Positions 22,536 through 34,600 are shown, counted from the stretch's first letter. The stretch is DNA of 64,000 nt from Delphinapterus leucas (GCF_002288925.2 NW_022098076.1:64875566-64939565), one strand, 5' to 3'. Made by a program: numbers and translations. The notes: a model not told the origin generated them from the sequence alone.

Positions 22536-24420
22536 GGAATTCTGAGGATATCACTGAAAAGCTGTGAACATATGAATAGTTGGATAATGATGAGGGAATG
22601 GGTCCCTCATTTTTGTCCTCTGGCAGCCTGGCTGGAAGATGCTCTGTAACATTAGAAGAAAACTTCAGCTGTTGTGTTCTGATTAGCGTATTGTCAGAGC
22701 AGCAACACGTCCAGGGATGAACAGGGTGCTTTGGGGGAGATGGTGAGATAAACATTTATGTCATTATATTGTACTGATCACCTAGCCCCTTTTTCAGCAA
22801 AAGCCTTATTTTGTTTCTGTATTTCGCTTTTTTTCCAAGAGATGGAAGAATTTTTCAACACATAAGAATTTATAGCGCTGAAAACTCAAAAAGTCTCCCT
22901 AAGGAGTAGCAGTATGCCAAATAGTCATTGACATAAGAAAACACTATAAATTAATGCAGTAATAGTTCATGGTTGCTAAGAAAGGAACTTAATTTACAAC
23001 TTGAAACAGGTTTGTGTTCCTTAGAAATTCTGGAAATCCATCAGTGGTATGGAAACTGATCTGCTAAAAGAGAAGAAAATTGATTCTTAATATTGGCAAG
23101 TACATCAATTTTTTTTAAATTCTGAAGGAACAACTTTTAGAAACAAGTTTATTAAGCATTAAGGAATTATTTGATATTTAGTTTCCTAGTAAACTATCCA
23201 AAGAGAAGTGTTTATGGCCTCATTAGAAGATAGATTTTTATTGTGCCAATCATCGTCTTCGAAACTGCAGTCTCTATTATGCCAAAGACAGGGAAATCAA
23301 AAGTTAAATGAGATAGCACTGTCTATGTGAAAGACCAGCATTGCATCATGTTTTAGAATGCTGCTTTGCATCAGAGTACCTCAATATGAAGTAGTGGGAA
23401 TCTGAACACATTTGCATATTCCCCATTCGTGACATAGTGTTGGCATTCTCAAAAAGAATAACTACCTGGTGGCAATTTTTATCTGAAGAGATTTGTGCAT
23501 GTTGGCAATATACCATCTTCTGTCAGCATAAGAAGAGCCTATGGGGCCCATTAACTCACCAAATCTGCCACTGTTCTTCAAAGTTTTATTAAGCAAGTGA
23601 AGTCCCTAATAATCACTTGTAAAATTCATATCAAATGCTATCAATAAGCAAGGGGATTATTTTCCCCCAGTGAGAATGCATTTGAAGAGTATAAGAAGGC
23701 TTGACCAAAGAATAAAACCTTTAAGTGATCACTATATTAATATAAATATATCCTACCAGGAAGCCAATATATGTAAGTAGTATATGCACTTTAATGTCTG
23801 CCACTAATAAGTTCTCGGAGTACCATATTTTTCACAGATTTTCTTCCCGTATTTTCTTTCTTTATGGTTTCTCTCAACTCTAACAATGAACCTCGTTGAA
23901 ATTAAGCCAAAAGACACTGTGTGTTTATCCACACCTTTTAAAAAGGTTCCACTGGTGTTGGGTAGTTCGTAGACCTTTGATTAGCTTCAAAGGTCTACAA
24001 CCAAAATAACTGGAAACATAGGCCCACAGGGTGCTGTGTTTCCTGAGCAAGTTTTCCTGAACCAGAGGACGCAGCAGGAAATTAACAAACATCCAAACCA
24101 AAGAGTGTCCTCCTTACGAAAAACCTTATAGTAATTAAATCAAATAGTGTCCATTGACCTTGAGTTGAATGCCAGGAAGCAGGAGCTTAATAGAAATCTC
24201 ATTATCTAAATAAATCTAGAGAAATCTCAGGAGGGACAAGTCCACAGTGCCCTCTAAGAATGTAATAAAAAATGTCTGTGAATTTCATCTTCAGAAGGAC
24301 TCAACATTTCCCTAATACCTCTTCAATTACTATAATAACTCTTTAAAGTAATCAAGAGCAAATAGTACCAATCCTTGGAAACTGAAGGATAAGAAAGGGA
24401 ATATAATATGCTCTAGAAAC
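22536..24420. other. No gene recognised; contains one perfect hairpin
   Basis: About 1.9 kb without gene or named repeat. A perfect inverted repeat at 23969-23998 is listed separately. Confidence 0.5.
23969..23998. repeat. Perfect 12-bp inverted repeat with 6-nt loop
   Basis: GTAGACCTTTGA (23969-23980) pairs perfectly with TCAAAGGTCTAC (23987-23998) around the loop TTAGCT. It could be a relic of a palindromic DNA transposon end or a chance or snap-back duplication. I see no tract of Ts behind it and no gene next to it. Confidence 0.85.
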
Positions 24421-24608
24421 TGGAAGGAAGGAAGGAAGGAAGGAAGGAAGGAAGGAAGGAAGGAAGGAAGGTAGGAAGGTAGGTAGGTAGGTAGATAGGT
24501 AGGTAGGGAAGGGAAGAGGGAAGGAAGGGAGGGGGGAGGGAGGGAGGGAGGGAGGAGGAAAGGGGAGAGGGAGGGAGAGGTGGGGAGAAGAAAGAAAGGA
24601 AGAGAAAA
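24421..24608 (+). repeat. GGAA-type polypurine microsatellite
   Basis: About 12 uninterrupted GGAA/AAGG units (24422-24471) grade into GGTA units (24472-24510). These are followed by variable GGGA/GGAGG text and GAAA words up to about 24608. Nearly all bases on the plus strand are purines. The long S/P/L-rich frames on the other strand are the translation of this repeat and not proteins. Confidence 0.95.
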
Positions 24609-25736
24609 CAATCCGTCATTAGAACCAGAACAAGAAATTTTGGTTCCTGCTCCATCAACCCTCTCTTACTTGACACTTTTGGTACCTTACTTACCATTTT
24701 GGAATGATAGACCTTTCCCACACCGGGCTCACTCATTTTCAACCTCTTGTAAATAAGCTCTTTGTTTAAAATGACATAGCTATCATATTAATATTGCTAC
24801 TGTTGCAACTGCTGTGCTATCTAAATAATATGCAGGAAATGACTAGACTTAAGCTCCAGCCCTGAGAGGAAACTTTATAGTAGCTTTAAGGTAATGTGAG
24901 TTATAAAAGAAGTTGAGTATTAATTATAACACTTGTCATTTTTTAAAAAAGCTTGGTGGTGTGTATAATTTTACCTCATTTTCTCACTTGCTACTGTTAT
25001 TTAAATCACTTTCCAGCACTAAGCATGTGCATAAAAGATGATTGTTCCCAATTTAACCTTTTAAGTAAAATGTATTCTATTAATTAAGTCATTACAGTTC
25101 CCTCTATTTTCTCTGATGTTTATTCATTTATCTTCTGTCCTCAAGATAGACATCTGTGTCAGTGAATATTTTGGAGAAAGACCCCTAATTTTTATGCCCA
25201 TCACCCATTTGGATGTTCTACACTGTTTATTGTAATAGTTTGGTAGTGTTCTAAAGAATTTCAAATTGTCAATTAAAATAATTAGTATTCCTACTAAAAA
25301 TAGTAGATAGTATTCAGCCCAAAAGTTAAGTTACCATGTTCAACCTAACATGGCAAGGGAATTTGTAGTACTTAAATTGCCTTAGATGTAATGGGATAAC
25401 TTATGTCTGGTAAAAAAAAAAAAAAAGACAAAAACAAAAAATAAGATCCTACCCTTGTGTGAATTCCTTTTTCAGAATAACTGCACAAAATAAAATCATG
25501 TATGTAGTCTGAATACCATATTTCCTTTGCCTTTCTTCCACTACAAGATGAACTGGGAGCCATGTAAACCGGGAGGTAAAACCTGCTGTGGGTATTGGAT
25601 TATCCATGAGATAGCAATTGAAAGTACCTTGTGCCCTGCCTATTCCTTTATAATCCTAGGCAAGTGAAATCATAAGCACCACCACCGTCATTAAATTCAC
25701 AACCTTTACCGCTCTCAGTTTCCATTTCTCATAAGT
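24609..25736. other. No gene recognised
   Basis: AT-rich DNA with no coding or RNA gene and no confidently named repeat. An A-run lies at 25411-25424. Confidence 0.5.
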
Positions 25737-25925
25737 TTTCATTTACTGAGAAACATGTACCTGGAACTGTGCTAAGTGCTTTTTAAAATTTATTTCATTC
25801 AGTTCTCACAACTCCTTGTACAGTGTTTTTATCTCATGTTTCACATGGGGAAACTAAGGTTTAAAGGAGCTTAGTAACTTGCCTGATAAATATTGAATTC
25901 AATCCACATCTGTCCCATTATTAGC
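25737..25925 (-). repeat. MIR SINE, antisense
   Basis: 'gtacctggaactgtgctaag', 'cattcagttctcacaactcc', 'catggggaaactaaggttta' and 'gcttagtaacttgcctgata' follow the antisense MIR order. Confidence 0.75.
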
Positions 25926-25989
25926 TATCATGTTATTCTGTAACATCTAATGTAAATTAACTCTATTTAGTTTATCATTAATGATCTAA

Positions 25990-26195
25990 TGACTGATATT
26001 TATTAAGCACTTACTATGTGATCTTCTAAGTATTTTGCATAAACTTACACAAATAATCTTCACTCTAAACCTACAGGGAAAGCAATATCAACCTCATTTT
26101 AGATATGATGAGATTGAGGCACAGGAAGTTAAAGTAAATTGCAGGTAACCAGTAAGTATCTAAGTCAAGATTTTAACTCAGACAGATGATTTCTT
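25990..26195 (-). repeat. MIR SINE, antisense (second copy)
   Basis: 'atttattaagcacttactat', 'acaaataatcttcactctaa', 'tgagattgaggcacaggaag', 'gtaaccagtaagtatctaag' and 'gattttaactcagacagatg' match antisense MIR almost end to end. It lies only 65 bp from another antisense MIR. Confidence 0.78.
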
Positions 26196-26448
26196 ATCTG
26201 TGTAATGGAGATGAATTATTTCAGCTTGAACCTATTAGAACTGTAGATTTCTGAACATGTTAAACAAATTTATAGCTAACACTTGTTCATATTGGTCAAC
26301 ATAGAAAGATTTCTATTAATAACATATTCAAATTAAAAGGGTAGTAGTGTTCTAACATACGGGTGTTTGTCAAGTGTTTTCGTACATTTAATTCATGTTA
26401 TCAATAATCTGAAAAATATAACAACTCTTCTATGATTCATCACAAGTA

Positions 26449-26640
26449 TAGTAGAGTGATTAAAAGTGCCATGTTTAAGCTCTGGCTCCTCCGCTTACAA
26501 GATATGCTGCAGTTTCTTTATCTGTAAAGATAATAATAGCTATCTTTACAGGTTACTGTGAGCATTAAATGAATTAATAGCTATAAAGTGTATAGGGTAG
26601 AACTTGTATATTACAAGTGCTCGGTATTAGCTTCTAGTAT
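26449..26640 (+). repeat. MIR SINE
   Basis: 'agtagagtgattaaaagtgc' followed by 'ctctggctcctccgcttaca', 'gcagtttctttatctgtaaa', 'ttactgtgagcattaaatga' and 'acaagtgctcggtattagct' is a full-length sense MIR. Confidence 0.8.
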
Positions 26641-27121
26641 TATTTTTTTAGTCACCATCATTGTTTTCCAATATTTTTTCATTTGTACTATAGATTCCAC
26701 TGTATATTTTTTCAGACCTGGGAAAGACAGAATTTGGCCCACAATTGGAGCCTGATACATATGGATTGACATCTCCAACTAGAAACACGAAGAAGAGTCC
26801 AACAAGATTTTTAAGCAGTTAATACCAGGAAAATCACAAACGTGTAGTGCTCTTGTCTAGAAAATAAAGAAATAGCTTAGGAAAGGAGTGCTAGGTGGGT
26901 GTGGGAAGATTTAGGAAGATTTTTGTATAATAACCGGGTCAATGAAATATGACTGAATGTTGTAGGTAAAGGAAGGAGGAGCTTATTACTCTGAGACCAA
27001 TCTCGTATTTGGGAAAATGGAAGAGGTCCTCCTTGTTGGCAGAGTTCCACTCACCTTGCTTCCACCCTTGAGCCACCAGAGTTTTATAGACTAATGTAGA
27101 CAATGACATATGGTGAATATT

Positions 27122-27211
27122 TTTTTTTATTTTAACATCTTTATTGGAGTATAATTGCTTTACAATGGTATGTTAGTTTCAGATTCACAACAAAATGAAT
27201 CAGTTATATGT
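27122..27211 (-). mobile_element. Tiny 5'-truncated L1 insertion with target-site duplication
   Basis: A T-run is followed by 'tttaacatctttattggagt', 'ataattgctttacaatggta' and 'tgttagtttcagattcacaa'. This is the reverse complement of the very end of the whale-type L1 (the same end is seen in sense at 38840-38880). Only about 90 bp was inserted. The flanks carry a duplication ATATGGTGAATATT at 27108-27121 and 27212-27225, which fixes the insertion edges. Confidence 0.85.
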
Positions 27212-27334
27212 ATATGGTGAATATTGAACAGCTGTTGTTGAATATTGAAGTGATAATCCATGCAGAGTTGCTTAAGGATTTAGAACTTGGCCTCTTTGTT
27301 CATGAGAGATATTGGTTAGTAGCTTTCATATAAC

Positions 27335-28235
27335 GTCTTTGCTTGATATTAACATCAAGGTAATGGTAGCCTCATAGAATGAGTTGGGAAATATTCCCTC
27401 CTCTAAATTTTCTGAAAGAATTTCTGTAGAACTGGTATTATTTCTTCCTTAAATGTTTGGTAGAATTCATCAGGAAATCAGCTGGGTCTAGAGTTTTCTT
27501 TCTGGGAAAGTTTTTAACTTTCAATACAAATCGATTAAAAAACAAACTATAGGGCTGTTAGATTATCTCTTTCTTCCTATATAAGCCTTGGTAATTTGTG
27601 GCTTTCAAAATCATATCCATTTCATCAGAGCTGTGTTCATCTAAAATTTTATCCACTGCTGAAGCAAGGTTCTTCTTCCTATTCTAATGGATGCCCCTGA
27701 ATTTTGAAGTTTTTCACTCTGGGTATTGGGAATAGGAACTTTATTCCCAACCTTGTGTAAACTTTGGACACTGTGCTCTTTCCCCTTTGGGGCGGTTCTG
27801 TCCCAGGTCTTGGGTAGTTTCCTCACATGCATGTGATCATCAGCAATTAATTAAATACCTGAGGGGATCCTTTGCAGATCTCAGAAAGATTTCTGTATTC
27901 CTCTCTTCTCTCCAATTCTCTGACCTAAACTCTGTCTGCCTTGGTTTCCCTGGGCCTCCAGCTTCATGTCCTCAGGCTGGAATATCCCTGGGCTCTGCCT
28001 GTGTTCCCCTTCCTGCACCGCAACCTGGAAACTTTCTCTAGACAGTAAGCTGGAGCAGTGGCAGGAGTCACCCCACCTGTTTTCCACCTCTCAAGGGTCA
28101 CTGTCCTCTGTTGCCTGATGTCTAATCTCTTGAATGCATTGTTTCGTGTTTTGTCTATTTTAGAAATTTTTTTTCAGGGGGAATTGTAAGTTTGTTCCCT
28201 TTTGCTCCATTTTGTCCATATATAGAAGTCTGATC
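27335..28235 (-). repeat. Degenerate L1M LINE, antisense, internally deleted
   Basis: 27335-27655 is antisense L1 ORF2: 'atagaatgagttgggaaata', 'ttccttaaatgtttggtaga', 'cagctgggtctagagttttc', 'gctttcaaaatcatatccat'. 27660-28235 instead resembles the antisense 5' UTR of old L1M elements: 'ggtttccctgggcctccagc', 'tggaaactttctctagacag', 'agggtcactgtcctctgttg', 'tttgctccattttgtcc'. ORF1 and the start of ORF2 are missing between the two parts. Either one element lost its middle, or two fragments lie side by side. The frames at 27641-28087 on both strands are repeat sequence. Confidence 0.65.
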
Positions 28236-28375
28236 CTTGGGGATTAGATATATTGCTGTCATGCTCAAAGAGTTTTATTATATATTATACAGCTCTAGAT
28301 TCTTGAGTTTTTTCTGTTTTTGTGGATACAGAAACAACAGCCCAGTTAAAAGAACTGTAAGTATTAGAAATTTTT

Positions 28376-28579
28376 TTTTTTTTTTTTGCGGTACGCGGGC
28401 GTCTCACTGTTGTGGCCTCTCCCGTTGTGGAGCACAAGCTCCGGACGCGCAGGCTCAGCGGCCATGGCTCACGGGCCCAGCCGCTCCGCGGCATGTGGGA
28501 TCCTCCCGGACCGGGGCACAAACCCGTGTCCCCTGCATCAGCAGGCGGACTCCCAACCACTGCGCCACCAGGGAAGCCC
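28376..28579 (-). mobile_element. Short CHR-type SINE, antisense
   Basis: This is a full short-form SINE in antisense: T-run (28371-28387), GCGGTACGCGGGCGTCTCAC, then 'caaccactgcgccaccaggg'. The target-site duplication TAGAAATTTTT occurs at 28365-28375 and 28580-28590. The plus-strand frame 28237-28623 reads straight through this SINE and is not a gene. Confidence 0.92.
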
Positions 28580-28590
28580 TAGAAATTTTT

Positions 28591-31500
28591 AAAAGAATGA
28601 AATTCTATTCACTGAAGATTTAATGTACATATATTTCTTCATAACTGTCTTTAAATTAATAGAATTGAGGTGCCCCAGGCAGTCTGGGGAAAATGTTTTC
28701 TCAAATCTTTGCCAGTAAAAGATTTCACTTATTACAAATCTATATTAATTTATTGTTCAAAAAATGGCTGATTTACAAGCAGGTCTGATCCTTGTCTCTT
28801 TAATTTCTTTGCAGTGCCAGATGAAAGCAAAGTCCATTCATTGGCTGGACACAAATCAGGTAAGAAATTCCTTGTAACTGACTTTATATTCTCCTTCCTG
28901 GAAATCTCTGGCTGTGTTTGAGTAGCAGATGGAACCTGTTTCCATCCACTCATCACTGAAAGACTTGCTAATTAATATATGAGATGTCTCTGACTTCCAC
29001 AAAGGTGAATGAATTATTGCTTGGCCGTTTGTATAGTGGCATAATGTATGCTGACTGAAATGTTTGAGAAGGAGGAAGAAAGGTTTCCAAAAAAATAATT
29101 ATAAAACCCCAAATCTTTAACCTGTATGCCAGCTGAACACTTAGAATAACAAAAAATTACAAAGAAAACCCAAGAAAGTTTGAAATTCTTTTCCATGATG
29201 ACTCTCACATTAAAGTGGCAGGACAAAGAATTCCAGAATAAGAAAAACGTGGCCATTTCTTCCTTCTCAAAAAAGAATCATTTTTTTTTTGCCTGTCTTC
29301 ACAGGGGATTGGGCCTGAGATGACTGTATTCTCTTTCTTTAGACTCATGAATGAGCTCCCTGGAGGTGCCCTAGGAAGTCCACAAGGACTCTGAGGGTCT
29401 CCAGGTTCTTTCTCTGCTTTGTGTGAGATACCTTCAGGTCTAAAATCCAAGCTTTTCCTTCATTGCCAAATGACCTACCTTCTATTCCTTTGCCCTTTCT
29501 TCAGCATCATTTATTCACATTAGTTGAAAACACTTAAAGCTACTAAGCTAGTAAATACAGCAGTAATCCTTTTCTTGTAAGGGTGCATTATTTGGGGGGA
29601 AACTATCCATTTTACTCTTAGAAATGCCACTCCAAACAACAAGAGGGTTATGATTTGTTGGCATCCCTTCGTTTCTGAAACAAAGAAGTCGTTCCCATCA
29701 CCAAGCATCTCCTGTGTTTATGGGCCAATTATGCTCTCAGCAGTAAGTGGCCTTGATGCCTCATTACTTCCATCATGTTCCAGGACAAGATTATGATTTT
29801 TTTTCATTTTCTTCTTTCTCCAGATTCACTAGTGATAACAGCAGGGAAGGTCTAGTTCACAACTCTTAGATGTTTTCTTTTCTGCCCCTCCTAATAAAAA
29901 GCCTAAGAGGTTAGATCACTGTGAAAGAAAAGATTTCTGAGGGAGTGATAAATTGCCACACGCTGCTTGTTCCCATGCCTGGTACTTCTTGTCCTTAGCT
30001 CTCTTACACATATTAATACTTGAAGATAAAAACCTATTTACATACTGGGATGGGCTTCAAGGTAAGAAGTAGAAGCATTTTTTTTTAGAATGTGTATCAA
30101 TTTGGTGTTTGAAAACAAATAATAAACTTTCTGGCTTTTTCTGGGAAGTCAAATCTTACTCTAATCTTACTTCATTTCCAAGCAAATTGCTGTTAGCCAG
30201 TAAGTAAATATTATTGTCACTCTTTTTAAAGGCAAACGTTATCTTGGTATATTGGCATAGTATTTTAGGTAAATTTTAATGATATGTTTTTGTGTAGTGT
30301 GAAATAAAGATATTAGGAAAGAAGTTACATAAAACATAAAAATTGAAATAATCTTCCAAATTAAAAGAAAAATGTTAAAAATGGCATAATTTTAAAGCTG
30401 TCAGTCAGGTTAACTGTAAGGTTCACATGGCAGAGTTATTTTAGCTGGTAATAGAAATAATACTAATGGTCTTCATATCCCATGAATCAAACTGTTGAAA
30501 TACATCAGATGTTTTAAATAAGATTTTTGTTACTAATGAACTATTATTACAATATTCACTATTCTTATATTTTAAGTACTTTTATATTCTATCACAACAT
30601 CATCAAATTTTTCATTGGCTTTCTGTGGAACTGGGGCAAATGCTGAAAACAGCCAGAAAGGTGATAACTTTGGAGCCAAAGTGGCATACGATAAAACACA
30701 GTGAAGAGGGCTAACCAGTCACCTCAAATTGTGAGCTCTAGACTTAAATGAGAGCACTCTATAAAACGTTAGAGACAGCACTGAGAAAATAAAAAGCAGC
30801 ATGAAAGAAAAAGATGCTATTAAGGTCTTGAATTATAATGCTCCTCAAGAACCCATCCCTCCCATGAAGTGCAACTCCTTGTGTGGGCTACACTTGGGTA
30901 GAGCATTTTCCCATTAGGCTTTGGTAGTGACGACAGTGAAAGAGAATTAAGGGTCCTTTTGATTCTGGCAACCTGTTCAGTCATTTTTAACATTCACCTA
31001 CTATAGAACTATAGTCTCCATCTGCTACAGTCTAGACCACTAAGCAAGTGCCAGTTTGGATTGTAATGTGCAACGTGCCCTGATCATTCATACTTATCTC
31101 ACCAATGTCAGCTTCTTTTTTGTTTCACCTTTCTATTCCCCAAATCCTTTCTCCTCCCCAAATCCTTTCTCCAGAATTTTCAGGTGAAAAAGTGGTATCT
31201 CTTTTGCTAAGAAGAAAGAGTATCTCCCTCTGTCTCTTTTTAGTCATAGAAATGTGGGCCCCTTTCCCACTATCCAAGATCATCAGGAAGTTAAATTAAA
31301 TTTTATGTGCTGACCTAAATCTATCATCCATCCTCTTATTTAGGATGATATTCAACATTTTAATAAATGCATCTGAGTTAAAATTTCTTCTGAGTCAGCT
31401 ACTTAGTGTGTAGAGAGCCATTTCATGCCAAGTTCCATCTGTTGGTCTGGCTTGGGTACTTCCCAAATTTGTGACAATATTTTTGGCACCATTTCCTTGG

Positions 31501-33160
31501 CTTATTCTTTAAATGGTTGATTCCTCAGAGCTCAGATCAAATCAAAGTCTTAGGTAAGATAAATCTTTCTAACATTTTTGGCCCAAAATGTAGTATTCCC
31601 TCACCTCTGCTGGAATCAATCCAGTATTCTTGAGATTTCTCTAATAATCTATCTCACAGGCTACGCCTGGCAGTACATTGCATCTCATACCTTGGCAAGG
31701 AAAATGGCAGGCTGGTACTCCTGTTTATAATCTTATGGGGTCCTCTTCCACATATAAGAGGTATTAATGTTTATGGGATGGTGAGACCTACCATAGAGAA
31801 GTTAGGAGCAAAATGCTTTTTGTTTGGCTCCTTTAAAAAAAAAAAATCATAAGTTTCAGAGAGCTTTGAAAAACCAAAAAACTGTCTTTCACCTTTTTCC
31901 CTAACTATCTCACTAATTGAATTCTGACAAAACTCAAATCCTAGCAATGCACAGGGGAAATGACTTCAGCAAAATGTATATTTTAAACAATAAAACCATT
32001 TTTTTAAATGACAAATATTCTGAGGAAACATTAGAATCCAGAGAAAAATGACATCAGATTTGCCATAGCCTTTTTTTTTTACATTATGCTTTAATTTTAG
32101 CTATACACAGACTCATAAAGTATGTCCAAGAAGGAGTCCTTTTTTTTCCTATGTACTGAACTGACACTTAAGCCAATAGTTTAATGCTCCTCAGCATTCA
32201 GACAGAAAGGACTTATAAATTTTACTTTTTTAAAACATGCCTTCATATTTTTTTGTTTTGATTTATTGCTTAGAATGGTTTTAATATGTATTGACTGTCT
32301 ACAGAGATCTTTGCTGACCCAGCTCTTTAAGATGATGCAGTACTGAAGAAAGCCAATGATGAGTCCTTCTTTATGAGCTCTGACATATTAATTAGCAAAA
32401 TGGACTAAAAAGCTTTCCTATTTCTATTTAAATTCCTTATAGTCTCAAACACCTGTCTATATAACTGTAAAACAGGCAAGTCTGTAAAAGTAATGGTTGG
32501 CAGTAAGTCCAGACCTTTTCTGAGATGAGTTTATCAATTAATGAGCAAGTATCCATTAACAATCTAGGGGGACATCTCTCCAGCTGAGGTGCCTTGCAGC
32601 CACTAAGTATGGTTGGTATCTCAACACATTTTGCTAATGAAGAAGCTGAAGCTCAAGGCATAAGTCCTTGTTCTCCCAGTTGGTGACTCTTAGGGTTAGG
32701 ATAGAAACCCAGATGCGATGTGGCAGAGCCCATGAATTTGGACACTTTATATTCCACCAGCATGTGCCTAACACCTCACAATCTCAGGAACTGAGAAGAA
32801 TATAGGAGTAAGACACAGTCTAGTTGGAAGGCATGACACACATATCAAGATATTCTATAAATCATTACTTACCTTTTATAACCTCAACTAGCTAAACCAG
32901 GAACACAGTAGGTGTAATTTCTCTATGGTAATTCAGTGAGCAGGAGAAGAACATCAAATCTGATCATTTGTGCCTTTGTTTCTCTGCATGCATGTGCACG
33001 TGAATGTGTGGGCCAAGAGATGTATGAAAAAAATATGCATGTGATGAACACATATTATACATAAGTTATAGGAAATGTGCATGTGATACTTGTCTTACAG
33101 CAAAGGCTGAGAGCTTAATATGCAAGTTGCTAACTTGACAGAACATACATTCTGCTTTAA
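28591..33160. other. About 4.6 kb without recognised gene
   Basis: No exon, RNA gene or confident repeat. A perfect 17-bp direct repeat, CCCCAAATCCTTTCTCC, occurs at 31138-31154 and 31156-31172. A weak L2-like phrase lies near 31520-31680. A MIR-like antisense segment at 32630-32770 is listed separately. Several T-runs (32074-32083, 32140-32147) are present. Confidence 0.5.
32630..32770 (-). repeat. Probable MIR SINE fragment, antisense
   Basis: 'gctaatgaagaagctgaagc', 'tcccagttggtgactcttag' and 'ggatagaaacccagatgcga' follow the antisense MIR order from the core to the tRNA-like part. It is strongly diverged. Confidence 0.5.
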
Positions 33161-33174
33161 ATGCATTGTGTGTA

Positions 33175-33300
33175 GGGACTTCCCGGGCAGTCCAGTGGTT
33201 AAGACTCTGCTCTCCTAATGCCGGGGGCACAGGTTCGATCCCTGGTCGGGGAACAAGATCCTGCATGCTACACGGCGTGGCCAAATAAATAAATAAAGAG
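33175..33300 (+). mobile_element. Short-bodied CHR-family SINE (older subtype)
   Basis: GGGACTTCCCGGGCAGTCCA, 'gtggttaagactctgctctc', a B-box stretch GGTTCGATCCCTGGTCGGGG and 'cacggcgtggcc' with an AAATAAATAAATAAA tail. The flanks carry ATGCATTGTGTGTA (33161-33174) and ATGCATTGTGCGTA (33301-33314), a 14-bp duplication with one difference. It is the same subtype as the copy at 22428 but has the better-preserved end. The minus-strand frame 33066-33386 is repeat-derived. Confidence 0.9.
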
Positions 33301-33579
33301 ATGCATTGTGCGTAAACTTCAAATCTAGAATGTTCGAATGTAGCTAAAGAAATTGCTGAATCTTTGCAAAAGAAAAGACAAAACATAAGGTGATTGGATA
33401 GTCACTTTAAGAGTAATGGGTTATTAAATGACATTTCATAACTTTTGTTGAGTCTTAGCGTTCCATACTTTTATAGAATATCTAAGTTAAAATATGCATT
33501 TAATTTTTGGAGCACCAACCATGATCACTTTTCATATCTGAGTCTTCTAATTGAATTACTGTTTTTTAGGACTTTTCAT

Positions 33580-33765
33580 TGTTATTGTTGATGAGGAACT
33601 AAAATCATAGAGTAAGTGGCTAGTGGATTTGAACTCTGTTTCTTTCCTCATCAGTTGGTTAAGGTAATACTGCACGGTTATCTATTTGGACAAACATTTT
33701 TATTGGGTATTTTCTAAGCTTCTGTCATGTGTTATGTTGGATAACTATAGCTTTAGACACAAAAA
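33580..33765 (-). repeat. MIR/L2-like antisense fragments
   Basis: 'gaggaactaaaatcatagag' with 'taagtggctagtggatttga' (33592-33633) looks like antisense MIR. 'acaaacatttttattgggta' with 'ttctaagcttctgtcatgtg' (33691-33731) looks like the antisense L2 end. Both are short and diverged. Confidence 0.4.
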
Positions 33766-34089
33766 AAGTATACATTTCCCACATGCTTCAGCCTTGGTTT
33801 ACATTTCCATGGGATTCAGGATGTTTTCATTCGAAAAAAATTATGATACATCTAGGATTCTTCCTATAGAAACTTGATTATGAAGCAACCTTAGTGTCTC
33901 CTATATTGCAAAATGTTAGTGATTAAGCTATCCTCTAAATTTCAAAGAATCAAATCAAATTAGAAAGAAATATATCGTGAGATAAGGTTATTTACTATTC
34001 AAATATGGTGTAGGTGTGTGCATTTCTAAATTTCATGAGTAAATAGATACTACATTTTTTTATAAATCAACTTTCAAAATTATTTCTGT

Positions 34090-34600
34090 TCCACTCATGT
34101 CTATTAAATACCCACTCTGTAACAGGTATTAAGTTTTAAGCGCTGGAGATACAAAGTGACATGTGTCAGAAAGGAAGTGCTTCCATAGCAGCATCTGAAA
34201 GATAAATAGAAGTTTGAGGAATAGAAAAGGTCACTGAGCTAACACTTTCCAGGCACATGGAAAGTTGTGAAAACATGAAACTTCATGGTGTGTTCCAGAA
34301 ACTGTAAACAATTCGACATGGCAGGAGTGCAAAGGGGAGAGTGACATGCTAGGAGGTTAAGCAAGAAGGCAAAGATTAGATCATGGGGAACGCCTACCAA
34401 ATGAAAGAATGTGAATTTTATCCTACAGGCTCAGAGAATCTAAACAGATTAAAGGAGGGGAGTGGTCAGTTTTATAGTCTAGTGATACCACTCTGGTTGT
34501 GGGGACTTGAAAGGATTTTTTTTTTAAAGGCAAGAATAGTTAAAAGACCACTGCAATAGTCCAGATAAGAGATGCTGTGGCCATAAATTTAAGTGATGAA
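34090..34600 (-). repeat. L2 LINE 3' region, antisense, long copy
   Basis: In antisense order: 'ctattaaatacccactctgt', 'aagcgctggagatacaaagt', 'gcaggagtgcaaaggggaga', 'gaatgtgaattttatcctac', 'ggaggggagtggtcagtttt' and 'ccactgcaatagtccagata'. This is about 500 bp of recognisable L2, among the longer copies in the window. Confidence 0.75.

Noticed and set aside
24330..24742. Minus-strand frames of about 100 residues rich in Ser, Pro and Leu
   Set aside because: They are the translation of the GGAA/GGGA microsatellite and end shortly outside it.
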